Below are positions 20,635 to 29,497 of a DNA stretch of 64,000 nucleotides, piece by piece. The first letter of the stretch is position 1; every line of letters starts with the position of its first letter. The position numbers and the translations under genes are program-made. The notes beneath the pieces were generated by a model that was given only the letters and a program-made list of their open reading frames with translations, made no database searches and was not told the DNA's origin. This stretch comes from Chryseobacterium gleum (GTDB taxonomy: Bacteria; Bacteroidota; Bacteroidia; Flavobacteriales; Weeksellaceae), in assembly GCF_900636535.1 (NCBI RefSeq), contig NZ_LR134289.1:5295501-5359500 (forward strand), written 5' to 3'.

Positions 20635-20807
20635 ACCCGTCAAAAATTTTTTGAATTTTTGCCACCCTTTTCGCTGGAGGGGATTCTTACTTTTCAATTG
20701 AAATATTGGTCAGAATTATAATTTTTGCAAGATTGTGACTGGATTCCTACGGAATGACAAACTGCGTGAATATACCATCATTACAATTGTGTCATTCCGC
20801 AGGAATC
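20635..20807 (+). repeat. Modular dispersed element, copy A (spacer inverted)
   Basis: Module 1 reads ACCCGTCAAAAATTTTTTG then GAATTTTTGCCACCC (20635-20667), followed by GGAGGGGATTCTTAC and ATTGGTCAGAAT. Module 2 is an inverted repeat: GGATTCCTACGGAATGACA (20741-20759), a 30-nt spacer and TGTCATTCCGCAGGAATC (20790-20807). The spacer runs AACTG...CAATTG, opposite to copies B and C relative to module 1. The region up to 20925 shows no gene. Confidence 0.75.
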
Positions 20808-20925
20808 TAAATTGTTTATTTGCTCTGCGAAATGTAAGGTTTTAAAAGCTTAAGTGCACTTCTCAATTAATAGTATCTGAAACAACTTAAGCGTTTAAAA
20901 AAGCTTTTGTGACTTTGCGGTTCGT

Positions 20926-22110
20926 CTACACAAAATCATAAATCCCGTCTTTCCATCCCAATACTTTAGAAGAGTCTGCTTTTAGCCAGTTTTTCAGGAT
21001 GGTGGCATATACTTTCCTGAAGTCTTCTTTGTAGATCAGATCGCCTTCATTCAGATTCTGTAAATCAGGAAGTGCATTCAATAGTCCCTTCTTCTTAAGG
21101 CTTCCGCTGATAAAGAACATCTGGTTGGCTGTTCCGTGATCCGTTCCGTTGCTGGCATTCTGAGCTACACGGCGCCCGAATTCAGAAAATGTCATCAGTA
21201 AAATATTTTTGAAGAGTCCATTGCTTTTCATATCTGCAACGAAGGATTTTACCGCTTCATTAATATCATTGAACAATTTTTTCTGCCGGTCATTCTGATT
21301 CACATGGGTATCAAAACTTCCTACCGAAAGGTAGTAAACCTGAGTATTGATATCTGACTTTATTAAAGAGGCTACAGTCTTAAAGTCTTTTCCCAATTGA
21401 GAGTTCGGATAAATCTCCTCTGTCTTTTTAGCTTTGCTTTTTTCAAAGATATAATCGGCATTATTGATGGTGGAACCTAAAGTCTGATAAAGATAGGATA
21501 CAGTTTCATCATCGTGATGGTGGTCATAAAGGGATTTGAAATATTTTTCCTGACTCGTCTGGTAGAGCCTTTTAGGATCTTTAAATGCGAAAGCTTTGTT
21601 ATTTTGCCCTTTCAGGGCAAGGCTTAGCATATCATCCACCTCAAGTGCCTGGGTAGGATGGTCGCAGCGGTAGGATTCTTCGTCCAGGAAACGTCCCAGC
21701 CAGCCCGTTTCCAGAAACTGGTCGCTTCTGCTTGCCGACTGCCAGATATCCATGCTTCGGAAATGAGATTTGTCCGGATTGGGATATCCTACATTATTCA
21801 TCACAGAAAGCTCACCATTATCAAAAAGCTCTTTAAAATACGAGAGAGACGGATTGATTCCTGCCTCATCCGTTAAAGGTATCGAATCCTGTATAGCCAG
21901 TGTTTTCCTTTCCCTGAAATAAATATCATTTTTAGCCGGAATAATAGTATTAAGCCCATCATTTCCACCTGTAAACTGAAGAACGACCAGAATATTCTGA
22001 TTGGGATTCAAAGCTTCATCCAGCGTCATCGCTTTTAAGAAATTAGGCATCAGCATAGAAGCCGTAGCCAGTGAGCTTATTTTGAGAAATTCTCTTCTTT
22101 TGATTAACAT
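20926..22110 (-). CDS. DUF1501 domain protein (secreted, Tat-like signal)
   Basis: A 394-aa protein starting MLIKRREFLKISSLATASML, a twin-arginine-like signal (RREFLK). The DUF1501 core follows: VLQFTGGNDGLNTIIP (about 42-57), HFRSMDIWQSA, GSFDTHVNQNDRQ and LMTFSEFGRRVAQNASNGTDHG (its last part carrying conserved D and H). The family resembles sulfatase/alkaline-phosphatase folds, function unknown. It lies downstream of the DUF1800 gene on the same strand, a pairing conserved across Bacteroidota and Planctomycetes. Confidence 0.92.
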   Translation of the reverse strand: MLIKRREFLKISSLATASMLMPNFLKAMTLDEALNPNQNILVVLQFTGGNDGLNTIIPAKNDIYFRERKTLAIQDSIPLTDEAGINPSLSYFKELFDNGELSVMNNVGYPNPDKSHFRSMDIWQSASRSDQFLETGWLGRFLDEESYRCDHPTQALEVDDMLSLALKGQNNKAFAFKDPKRLYQTSQEKYFKSLYDHHHDDETVSYLYQTLGSTINNADYIFEKSKAKKTEEIYPNSQLGKDFKTVASLIKSDINTQVYYLSVGSFDTHVNQNDRQKKLFNDINEAVKSFVADMKSNGLFKNILLMTFSEFGRRVAQNASNGTDHGTANQMFFISGSLKKKGLLNALPDLQNLNEGDLIYKEDFRKVYATILKNWLKADSSKVLGWKDGIYDFV

Positions 22111-22267
22111 AATTTTGTTTTTAGGGTTTTAAGGTGGCAGATGATAGTTTGCACGTAAAAGCTAGGAATTGGGCTGCATTTTATTTTATAGCAGTAAAAA
22201 TAAATCATGGATAGGCAAGTTATACTGCGACAGCTTTACCTGCTACCTGCAACCTAAAACCTTCTCC

Positions 22268-23650
22268 CTACATTAGCTGGTATTCCGGAGTAGACATCAG
22301 GTTGATGACATTCATTTTGATACTCTTATCAGAAAAATTCTTTACGGAGTTCATATCAAGGCTCTGAGTATTCTGTAAAAGATAGTCTTCACAGTTTTTA
22401 TCAGCAAAAATTTTCTCAATCCGATCCCAATCGATGGTAATGTTGGGATTTTTAAAGCTTTTGTTCAAAACTGTTTCACGGGATTTCATTCCCATGTCGA
22501 TATCATCATCCTGGCGGGGGCTGTATTCCAAAGGGCGGAGTCCGGACCAGATCTGTGGAATCTGGAGTCTCAGCATAAGCGTGGAACTGTCGATCCAGGA
22601 TTTTCCATTGGGCCACCCTGCAACATTAGGTGGATAAAGAAGCATCTGACCCAGTAATTTCTGATACACGATGAGGTTTTCAGGATTCTGAATATGCATC
22701 GGAAGGATCCTCATCATACCAGCCATCAGTTCTATTGGAGATTTTATCCGGTTGCCGATATTTTTCTGATCATAAAACCACGTGCTGGAAAATATCTCAG
22801 TCATCAGTTTTTTAATATCATATCCTGAATTGTAGAAATTCGTACTGAGTTTGTTTACAATATCCTGATCTGGTTTTTCATTAACAAAGAATTTATAAAT
22901 CTTTGTGGTAATAAACTGTGCAGTAGCCTTCTGTTCCAGAATAATATTAAGAATGTCATTTCCATCAAAGTTACCTGTTTTTCCCAGAAAAGTTTTGCTG
23001 CCTTCATCATGAAGATTTTTTCTTTCTTTGAAATTACCTTCCTTATCATAACTCCATCCTGTGAATGCTCTTGCACCTTCTCTTACATCATGTTCGGTAT
23101 AATTGCCTCTTCCCATGGTAAAAAGCTCCATGACCTCGCGGGCGAAATTCTCATTGGGATGATCTTTTTTATTCTGCTGGTTGTTAAGAAAATTAAGCAT
23201 GGCCGGTGACTGGCTTACCTCAAAAAGCAGATCTTTGAAATTTCCCAGTGCATTCTTCCTGATCGTATTCAAAAGCTGTCTGTTGAACTTCGGATTGATT
23301 ACCCTTGAGGCGAAATGTCCATGCCAGAAAAATGCCATCTTTTCCCTCATCTGCTCTTTGCTGTTGACGATGGTATTCAAAAAATTCAGATTAAGTTCAT
23401 TGTTTTGTTCCCTGTTAATACGCTGCATTTCTTTTTTCATTTCAGCAGGAGCTGTGCTGTTCATGTAGTCTGCGGCTAAATCAGGGTCAGGAGTATCATA
23501 GGTAATCTCACTAAAGCTGTCTTCTTTAAATAATTCGTTGATTATCGTCTTAATGTTTTTATTTTTCAAATCATCAATTTGATTAATACCTACACCAAAA
23601 CCCGCACGCCAGAGAAGATGTTTGTTTTTTATTAATGAATCAGCCATCAT
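22268..23650 (-). CDS. DUF1800 domain protein
   Basis: A 460-aa protein with family hallmarks HLLWRAGFGVGINQID near the N-terminus, FWHGHFASRV, NENFAREVMELFTMGRGNY (about 165-183), GARAFTGWSYD, and PPNVAGWPNGKSWID near the C-terminus. Function is unknown. It is nearly always adjacent to a DUF1501 gene, as here (157-nt gap filled with low-complexity sequence). There is no obvious signal peptide at this start. Two adjacent ATGs (23650 and 23647) are equally possible. Confidence 0.92.
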   Translation of the reverse strand: MMADSLIKNKHLLWRAGFGVGINQIDDLKNKNIKTIINELFKEDSFSEITYDTPDPDLAADYMNSTAPAEMKKEMQRINREQNNELNLNFLNTIVNSKEQMREKMAFFWHGHFASRVINPKFNRQLLNTIRKNALGNFKDLLFEVSQSPAMLNFLNNQQNKKDHPNENFAREVMELFTMGRGNYTEHDVREGARAFTGWSYDKEGNFKERKNLHDEGSKTFLGKTGNFDGNDILNIILEQKATAQFITTKIYKFFVNEKPDQDIVNKLSTNFYNSGYDIKKLMTEIFSSTWFYDQKNIGNRIKSPIELMAGMMRILPMHIQNPENLIVYQKLLGQMLLYPPNVAGWPNGKSWIDSSTLMLRLQIPQIWSGLRPLEYSPRQDDDIDMGMKSRETVLNKSFKNPNITIDWDRIEKIFADKNCEDYLLQNTQSLDMNSVKNFSDKSIKMNVINLMSTPEYQLM

Positions 23651-23999
23651 GGAGAATTTATTTTTTTGATGTATTTCATAGAAAAAGGTTAAAATAGTAA
23701 CGGGTTAAGGATTGTTAATATTGTTATGCGTGCTGGAAGCATGAAGCCGGGAGTTATGTTGTAAAGGAAGGAGAAATTTCTCTTTACTTTAATTAGATGT
23801 GAGTTTTTAATATAAGAGGATATAACTTCCAGCTTCCATCTTCTTGCTTCCTTTCTTTTTTCTTTCTTTAATTCACTTTTCGGGATTCTTTTTTTGATAA
23901 TTTTTGTTAAACAAACATTTAAATTTTGTTAAAATTAATGAATTGATATTCATTGATTTGTGTTTTATTTGACTGTTAAAATCAAAAAAAAAGCCTTGC
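23651..23999. repeat. Intergenic region with TTCCAGCTTCCA-type words
   Basis: It contains GTGCTGGAAGCATGAAGCC and, 100 nt on, ACTTCCAGCTTCCATCTTC with CTTGCTTCC, the same vocabulary as the repeat at 5461-5520. The remainder is T-rich. No coding frame was accepted. Confidence 0.5.
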
Positions 24000-24016
24000 T
24001 TGGCACGATTTTTACA
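24000..24016 (+). promoter_or_regulatory. Possible sigma-54 promoter of the beta-barrel gene
   Basis: TTGGCACG-ATTT-TTACA matches the sigma-54 consensus TTGGCACG-N4-TTGCA except for A in place of G at the -12 element. The implied start site lies about 25 nt before the ATG at 24051. No TAnnTTTG box is present nearby. Sigma-54 is known in Bacteroidota, but its use here is an inference. Confidence 0.45.
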
Positions 24017-24050
24017 TCCTCTTGTTTAGTAAAATTTAAAAATTAGAGTT

Positions 24051-24614
24051 ATGAAAATGTTTAAACAAGCAATAGTACTGGCTGGTATTTTAACAGCAGG
24101 TATCGCAAGCGCCCAAAGTGCTCAAATGAACAATATGATCAAAGTAGGTGCGAATGTTGGTTTAGCAGTTCCCGCAGATAATCTTTCCGCTGCAGTAGGA
24201 GTGGATGTATCTTACCAGAACCTGATTACACCAGGATTTGGGTTAGGTATCGCATCAGGATATACTCACTATTTTGGAAAAGACAATAACGGATATAAAA
24301 ATAATGATGTGGGGGTAGTTCCTGTAGCTGCTCTAATCAGAATTTATCCAAAACAAACCGGTTTCTATTTCGGAACAGACTTAGGATATGGTTTCCTTGT
24401 TGGCGATAAAGCCGTAGCATCAAATACCAATGTTGAAAGAGCAGACGGAGGTTTTTACCTTAAACCGGAGATCGGATACCACAACAGAGACTGGAACTTC
24501 TTTGTACAATACCAAAAGGTTTTTGTAGGAACTAAAGGAGATTTGCCAGGTCAGGACTATAATGTGGGTAATATCGGAGTAGGATTCGGTTACAATATTC
24601 CATTAGGAAAGTAG
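24051..24614 (+). CDS. Outer-membrane beta-barrel protein
   Basis: A 187-aa protein with a clear signal peptide (MKMFKQAIVLAGILTAGIASA, cleavage before Q). Alternating amphipathic strands follow (IKVGANVGLAV, VDVSYQNLITPGFGLGIASG, AALIRIYP, GFYFGTDLGYGFLVG), and it ends in IGVGFGYNIPLGK, a typical final barrel strand. The size suits an 8-stranded OmpA/OmpW-like barrel. Role unknown. It is bracketed by a possible sigma-54 promoter and a terminator, so it is monocistronic. Confidence 0.85.
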   Translation: MKMFKQAIVLAGILTAGIASAQSAQMNNMIKVGANVGLAVPADNLSAAVGVDVSYQNLITPGFGLGIASGYTHYFGKDNNGYKNNDVGVVPVAALIRIYPKQTGFYFGTDLGYGFLVGDKAVASNTNVERADGGFYLKPEIGYHNRDWNFFVQYQKVFVGTKGDLPGQDYNVGNIGVGFGYNIPLGK

Positions 24615-24644
24615 TTAGATTTAATATATAAACAATTATTAACC

Positions 24645-24677
24645 AAAACCTTTTCACGAAAGTGGAAAGGTTTTTTT
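24645..24677 (+). terminator. Terminator of the beta-barrel gene
   Basis: AAAACCTTTTCAC-GAAA-GTGGAAAGG plus T7 forms a 13-bp stem (one G-U pair) 30 nt after the stop. Confidence 0.9.
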
Positions 24678-24707
24678 GTTCTGTGCAGGATTTACAAAAA
24701 CAATTAT

Positions 24708-24715
24708 TATATTTG
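24708..24715 (+). promoter_or_regulatory. -7 box of the glucokinase gene
   Basis: TATATTTG fits TAnnTTTG 15 nt before the ATG at 24731, which rules out the longer frame that would start at 24662 in the terminator. No -33 TTG lies at 17-23 nt. Confidence 0.55.
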
Positions 24716-24730
24716 GTAAAATTTGAGGTT

Positions 24731-25780
24731 ATGATTCTGAATCCAAAATTTCCACTTTATTTACCAGGAGTAGAGAACAGTAATAATGATAATGTTTCTA
24801 TCATTGGAGCAAGCCTCCGTGAAGATATAACAATCTTAGGCTATTTCGTTTCCGGGAACGGAGGTCTTGAGATAAAATTAGAAAATACATATGCAACCCA
24901 GGAATATTCTTCTTTTTCAGATATTCTGAAGAAGTTTATCCAGGATAATCAATTGCAAAATGTAAAACGTCTGGGAATGGCAGTGCCAGGTCCTGTATTG
25001 GACGGGAAGAGCAGCCCTGCAAGATTGGGATGGCATTTAGATGTTGCTGAATATGCCCGAGATTTCGGGTTTGAAAAAGTAGACATGCTGAATGACCTTG
25101 AAGCATCTGCTTATGGAATGTCTCTGCTGGAAGATAACGATCTTGAAGCCATCTATACCAGCGGACACCTTGAAAAAGGAAATGTAGCCGTTCTTGCTCC
25201 CGGAAACGGATTGGGTGAGGCCGGATATTTCTTTGACGGAAAATACCTGAGACCTTTCGCAACAGAAGGCGGACACTCAGAGTTTTCCCCAAGAACCAAC
25301 GTAGAAGTTGAGTTTTACCAGTTTCTCAATAATATCTATGGTATTGTAAGCTGGGAAAACGTACTTTCAAAATCAGGATTATTCAATATTTACAGATTCT
25401 TAAGAGATGTGAAAAGACATCCTGAGCCGGAATGGCTGGGAGAACGCCTTGCACAGGGGAACTTTGTAGAAGAGCTTTATAAAGCAGCTGTGGAAGAAAA
25501 CGTACTTATCTGTAAAATAGCTTTGGATACTTTCCTTGAATTCCTGGCAAGAGAAGCCAACAACCTTACATTAAAACTGAAAGCTACCGGAGGATTGCTG
25601 ATTGCCGGTGATATTGCACAGACTGTAAGAGAGTATATAGACAAAGGAAAGTTCTATGAAAAATTCAAGATCAGTGATAAAATGGAAGAAATGCTTAAAA
25701 ATATTCCTATTTATCTGGTCAAGCAAAATCATACAGCACTAAATGGTATAGCACTTTATACAGCGTACTATCAGGTATAA
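24731..25780 (+). CDS. glk: Glucokinase
   Basis: A 349-aa protein of the bacterial glucokinase family, which phosphorylates glucose with ATP at the start of glycolysis. Motifs seen are LGMAVPGPV, MLNDLEASAYG (the catalytic Asp region), VAVLAPGNGLGEAGYFF (phosphate loop) and FATEGGHSEFSP (sugar binding). The C-terminal ATGGLLIAGDIA is the adenosine-loop region. Length is slightly above the E. coli enzyme (321 aa). The start at 24731 follows the -7 box. Flanked by terminators on both sides, so it is monocistronic. Confidence 0.92.
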   Translation: MILNPKFPLYLPGVENSNNDNVSIIGASLREDITILGYFVSGNGGLEIKLENTYATQEYSSFSDILKKFIQDNQLQNVKRLGMAVPGPVLDGKSSPARLGWHLDVAEYARDFGFEKVDMLNDLEASAYGMSLLEDNDLEAIYTSGHLEKGNVAVLAPGNGLGEAGYFFDGKYLRPFATEGGHSEFSPRTNVEVEFYQFLNNIYGIVSWENVLSKSGLFNIYRFLRDVKRHPEPEWLGERLAQGNFVEELYKAAVEENVLICKIALDTFLEFLAREANNLTLKLKATGGLLIAGDIAQTVREYIDKGKFYEKFKISDKMEEMLKNIPIYLVKQNHTALNGIALYTAYYQV

Positions 25781-25787
25781 ATAAAGG

Positions 25788-25812
25788 CTCCGAAGAAATT
25801 CGGAGTTTTTTT
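25788..25812 (+). terminator. Terminator of glk
   Basis: CTCCGAA-GAAA-TTCGGAG followed by T7, a 7-bp stem with a GNRA-type loop, 7 nt after the stop. Confidence 0.92.
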
Positions 25813-25885
25813 ATGGGATGATATTATTCATGAAAATAATAAAATTTATTGATATACATCAATGAAATCTATTGAAGAAGATACC

Positions 25886-25893
25886 TACATTTG
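25886..25893 (+). promoter_or_regulatory. -7 box of the first yceI gene
   Basis: TACATTTG matches TAnnTTTG 30 nt before the ATG at 25924. No TTG lies at the expected spacing. Confidence 0.55.
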
Positions 25894-25923
25894 TATCGTT
25901 AAATAAGTAAATAACTCTATTCA

Positions 25924-26490
25924 ATGAAAAAAATATTTTTATTAGCAGTTTTAGCTGGTGGTCTAGCTTTCGGACAGTCAAAAAAAGTAGTAGCGTCTGA
26001 TGTACACTGGTGGGGATACAAAGTAGCAAAATCTGAAGCAAGCTCTCATGACGGTACTGTAAAAGTAAAGTCCGGAGATATGGTAATGAAAGGAAACCAA
26101 CTGGTAGGCGGAAGCTTCGTATTGGATATGACTTCTATCAGTTCTACTGACCTTACGGGAGAATATCAGCAAAAATTAAACGGGCACCTTAAGAATGGTG
26201 ACTTCTTTGAAGTTGAAAAATTCCCTACAGCAACTTTTAAAATTACAGGAGTAAAGAAAAACAATGACAAAATTTACAATTCTCTTGTAACAGGAAACCT
26301 TACTGTAAAAGGAAAAACAAACCCTATTTCTTTCCCTGCTAAAATTTCTTACAGCAAAGGGGTAGTAAGTTTGGTATCCAACAAATTCTCTTTCGACAGA
26401 CAGAAATTTGATGTTGCTTACAAGTCTACAATGCAGGATGTTTTTGTGAAAGATGATATTGATATGGTTGTAAAGGTAACTGCTCAATAA
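25924..26490 (+). CDS. YceI-family periplasmic protein (copy 1)
   Basis: A 188-aa protein with a signal peptide (MKKIFLLAVLAGGLAFGQS) and a YceI-like lipocalin-fold domain. Family positions are WWGYKVAKSEASSHDGTVKV, FVLDMTSISSTDLTG, FFEVEKFPTATFKITG, NLTVKGKTNPISFPAK and DDIDMVVKVTAQ. YceI proteins bind isoprenoid chains in the periplasm. A paralogue with the same domain lies 78 nt downstream after a terminator, a tandem duplication. Confidence 0.92.
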   Translation: MKKIFLLAVLAGGLAFGQSKKVVASDVHWWGYKVAKSEASSHDGTVKVKSGDMVMKGNQLVGGSFVLDMTSISSTDLTGEYQQKLNGHLKNGDFFEVEKFPTATFKITGVKKNNDKIYNSLVTGNLTVKGKTNPISFPAKISYSKGVVSLVSNKFSFDRQKFDVAYKSTMQDVFVKDDIDMVVKVTAQ

Positions 26491-26511
26491 ATTAATCAAA
26501 AAAAGATTGTT

Positions 26512-26540
26512 AAAAGTGTAGAAGTTCTACACTTTTTTTT
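26512..26540 (+). terminator. Terminator between the two yceI genes
   Basis: AAAAGTGTAG-AAGTT-CTACACTTTT plus a T tract, 21 nt past the first yceI stop. A TATTTTTG box (26540-26547) follows directly and may start the second gene. Confidence 0.85.
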
Positions 26541-26568
26541 ATTTTTGTTGAATTGTAAATAAAAAAGA

Positions 26569-27195
26569 ATGAAAAGATTACTATTGTTTGCTATGGTGTG
26601 CGCAAGCATATCATTTGTTTCTGCCCAAAAGAAATTTGATAAGGTTTCAAAAGTGACTTCATCAGAGATCAGATGGTGGGGGTATAAGGTGGTGAAAACC
26701 CAGGAAACCTCCCACTCAGGAACAGTAAAGTTAAAAAGCGGAAAATTCAACTTTGACCATACGGTTCTTGTAGACGGAGAATTTATAATAGATATGAGAA
26801 GCCTGATGGCGGGAGATGTTTCAGATGAAGACCAGATCAAGCTTACTAATGATCTGAAAAGCTCCAACTTCTTTGAAGTGAAAAAATTCCCTATTGCAAA
26901 ATTCCATCTGACAAAGATTATTCCTTTAGCAAACAGTGAATACAATTCTACAGTATACGGTGATCTTACCCTTAAAGGAGTGAGAAAAACAATCTCTTTC
27001 CCTGCGAATGTGTACGTTACTCAGTTTACCACATCTATTGAATCTGCCAAGTTCTCTCTGAACAGAAGAGACTTTAAAGTATTCTATCAGTCTTCACTGA
27101 AAGACTATTTCATCAAGAACGAAATGGATATCCAGTTCAAAGTTTCCACAGAAATGCTGGATAACGAGAACAGAGTTCCAAAAAAGAAAAAGTAA
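26569..27195 (+). CDS. YceI-family periplasmic protein (copy 2)
   Basis: A 208-aa protein with signal peptide (LLLFAMVCASISFVSAQK) and YceI domain: EIRWWGYKVVKTQETSHSG, FIIDMRSLMAGDVSDEDQIK, NFFEVKKFPIAKF and DLTLKGVRKTISFPANV. It differs from copy 1 by a longer basic tail ending PKKKK. A -7 box TATTTTTG lies 21 nt upstream of the ATG, so it can be transcribed apart from copy 1. It probably arose by tandem duplication. Confidence 0.92.
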   Translation: MKRLLLFAMVCASISFVSAQKKFDKVSKVTSSEIRWWGYKVVKTQETSHSGTVKLKSGKFNFDHTVLVDGEFIIDMRSLMAGDVSDEDQIKLTNDLKSSNFFEVKKFPIAKFHLTKIIPLANSEYNSTVYGDLTLKGVRKTISFPANVYVTQFTTSIESAKFSLNRRDFKVFYQSSLKDYFIKNEMDIQFKVSTEMLDNENRVPKKKK

Positions 27196-27215
27196 AATAT
27201 ATTTTATTGATACAG

Positions 27216-27246
27216 AAGAGCAGTTCCCAAGAGCTGCTCTTTTTTA
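27216..27246 (+). terminator. Terminator of the second yceI gene
   Basis: AAGAGCAG (27216-27223) pairs with CTGCTCTT (27234-27241) across a 10-nt loop and runs into T6. Confidence 0.85.
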
Positions 27247-27303
27247 GTGCTGTTAAAGCAAGAGGGCATTTCTTTATTTCTGTAATTTTTATAAATTAGT
27301 GGT

Positions 27304-27951
27304 ATGAAAATTTATATCGTAAGCGGTCTGGGAGCAGACTTCAAGGTCCTTGAAAGAATAGAATTTCCCAAACACTGTGAACTGATTTTTATAGACTGGC
27401 TCATCCCCGAAAAAAATGAGCCCTTCGATGCTTACGTTAAAAGAATGGCAGAGAAAATAGATGATTCAGAACCATTCTACCTTCTGGGGTATTCTTTTGG
27501 AGGAATTATTGTGCAGGAAATTAACAAATTGAAACCTGCGGAGAAGATAGTAATCCTTGGAAGCATTAAATCCGATAAAGAAAAATCCAGATTTATAAAG
27601 ACGGGAGAGGTTACCAAAATCCCGAGAATATTACCTGTAGGCTTATTCAATGACAGGGCCGCCAATGTATATGCTGTTATCAGAAAGCTTTTTGATCCTA
27701 AAAATCCAAGACTTCTGCAATATTTTAAAGTAAGAGATCCTTATTACCTGAAGTGGTCTGTAGAAAAAGTGGCTGAATGGAAGTTTGAAGAAAATCCCAA
27801 TGTCATTCAGATATTAGGTGATAAAGATATCGTTTTTCCTATCCGTTACTCCAAACCTGATTATGTAGTGAAGGGAGGAACCCATCTTTTCCCTGCTACC
27901 AAATCTAAAGAAGTTTCCAAAATATTGAAGGAAGTGTTTTGTGAAAACTAG
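27304..27951 (+). CDS. Alpha/beta hydrolase
   Basis: A 215-aa alpha/beta hydrolase without signal peptide. The nucleophile elbow is GYSFGG (Ser about residue 64). The acid is probably Asp in LGDKDIVFP and the His that in GGTHLFP near the C-terminus. It starts MKIYIVSGLGADFKV, where GLGAD takes the place of the usual HG oxyanion motif. The substrate cannot be predicted. It stands alone between a terminator and the amt gene. Confidence 0.85.
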   Translation: MKIYIVSGLGADFKVLERIEFPKHCELIFIDWLIPEKNEPFDAYVKRMAEKIDDSEPFYLLGYSFGGIIVQEINKLKPAEKIVILGSIKSDKEKSRFIKTGEVTKIPRILPVGLFNDRAANVYAVIRKLFDPKNPRLLQYFKVRDPYYLKWSVEKVAEWKFEENPNVIQILGDKDIVFPIRYSKPDYVVKGGTHLFPATKSKEVSKILKEVFCEN

Positions 27952-28024
27952 AATATTATCTAGTAAATAGTATTTTTTTATAGGGGTGTTTGATTAAAAA
28001 TATCATTTTTATAAAATTTATGTT

Positions 28025-28032
28025 TAAATTTG
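28025..28032 (+). promoter_or_regulatory. -7 box of amt
   Basis: TAAATTTG (TAnnTTTG) ends 21 nt before the amt ATG at 28054, supporting that start over an in-frame ATG at 28030 that would overlap the box. Confidence 0.55.
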
Positions 28033-28053
28033 ATAGGGTTAAATATAAATTTT

Positions 28054-29397
28054 ATGAAAGTAGGATTAAAATGGATTGTTTCATTTTCTATCATCACACT
28101 GGTTGCAATCGGAGGCTTATTCTGGAATCCGGTTGCCGATATTCCTCATACAGGAGAATTTTTAAGTGAAGATAAAATTGTAGGAGCGGATGTTGCCTGG
28201 ATTCTGGCGGCGGCAGGTCTTGTTCTGCTGATGACACCGGGATTGTCCTTCTTTTACGGAGGAATGGTTGGCAGGAAAAACGTGATTTCTACCATGCTGC
28301 AGAGCTTTATTGCTCTGGGCGTTATCTCTTTGGTATGGGTAGTCGTAGGCTTTTCCTTATCTTTTGGAAATTCATTGGGGATTACCATTGGCGGAAAGCA
28401 TTACGGTATTATCGGAAATCCGTTAAGCTATCCTTTTTTCTGTGGAGTAGGTAATCTGCCGCATAAAATAATGGCTCCCACTATTCCTTTTATTCTCTTT
28501 GCCCTGTTTCAGATGAAATTTGCAGTCATTACTCCTGCCATCATCACCGGATCTTTTGCAGAGAGGGTTCGTTTTATTTCCTATTTATTATTTATCGTTC
28601 TTTTCAGTATTTTCATTTATACACCGCTTTGCCATATGGTATGGCATCCTGATGGTCTTTTAAATAAATATTTCGGGGTGAAAGATTTTGCCGGCGGAAC
28701 AGTAGTGCATATGAGCGCAGGCTTTGCAGCCCTTGCAGGTGCTATAGTAGTGGGAAACAGAAAAAATCCTCACCATGAGCCTTCCAATATTCCTTATGTA
28801 CTGCTGGGTACCGGAATGTTATGGTTCGGATGGTTCGGATTTAATGCGGGTTCAGCATTAAGTGCTTCTGCTTCTGCCGCAACAGCTTTTGGTACAACGA
28901 CTATTGCCTCTGCTTCTGCAATGATGACATGGATTTTTTTCGACAGGATCAATGGAAGAAGTGTTTCTGCTTTGGGAGCCTGTATCGGGGCTGTAGTAGG
29001 ACTCGTGGCGATTACTCCCGGATGTGGTTTTGTGAGTATTCAGGAAAGTCTTTTTATCGGATTTATCACAGCAATAGTTTCTAATATAATGGTCAACTGG
29101 AAGGCTTTAAAGAAAGTAGATGATACGCTGGATGTCTTTGCATGTCATGGGGTAGGAGGTATTATGGGGATGATTCTTACGGCTGTTTTTGCCCATGGTG
29201 AAAATGCAAGTCTACTTCATGGCGGAATTGAGGTCTTTCTTCATCATATGGCTGCCCTGGTTCTTGTCTCTGTTTTTACTTTCTTTGGTTCGCTGCTTTT
29301 GTATAAAATTACGAACTCTATGATCACTCTAAGGGTTTCCGAAGAGTCTGAAAATAAAGGTCTTGATCTTTCCCAGCATGAGGAATGCCTGCAATAG
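28054..29397 (+). CDS. amt: Ammonium transporter
   Basis: A 447-aa Amt/MEP/Rh channel for ammonium uptake with about 11-12 membrane helices. Family motifs seen are MTPGLSFFYGGMVGRKNV, FALFQMKFAVITPAIITGSFAERV (the second half of which holds the signature), GGTVVHMSAGFAALAGA with a pore-lining His, and a second pore His in FACHGVGGIMGM. An N-terminal hydrophobic segment may act as a cleaved signal, as in E. coli AmtB. No glnK gene is adjacent; sdaA follows, so both neighbours concern ammonia. Confidence 0.95.
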   Translation: MKVGLKWIVSFSIITLVAIGGLFWNPVADIPHTGEFLSEDKIVGADVAWILAAAGLVLLMTPGLSFFYGGMVGRKNVISTMLQSFIALGVISLVWVVVGFSLSFGNSLGITIGGKHYGIIGNPLSYPFFCGVGNLPHKIMAPTIPFILFALFQMKFAVITPAIITGSFAERVRFISYLLFIVLFSIFIYTPLCHMVWHPDGLLNKYFGVKDFAGGTVVHMSAGFAALAGAIVVGNRKNPHHEPSNIPYVLLGTGMLWFGWFGFNAGSALSASASAATAFGTTTIASASAMMTWIFFDRINGRSVSALGACIGAVVGLVAITPGCGFVSIQESLFIGFITAIVSNIMVNWKALKKVDDTLDVFACHGVGGIMGMILTAVFAHGENASLLHGGIEVFLHHMAALVLVSVFTFFGSLLLYKITNSMITLRVSEESENKGLDLSQHEECLQ

Positions 29398-29442
29398 CTT
29401 TTATATTCTGATCATACTTGATTTTCATTAAAGATTTGAAGG

Positions 29443-29471
29443 TTGATTTTGGGATTTATCATGTATCTTTG
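29443..29471 (+). promoter_or_regulatory. Promoter of sdaA
   Basis: TTG (29443-29445), 18 nt and TATCTTTG (29464-29471) give a complete flavobacterial promoter, 26 nt before the ATG at 29498. Confidence 0.75.
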
Positions 29472-29497
29472 TTTTTGAGGAAAATGACGAATCATTT

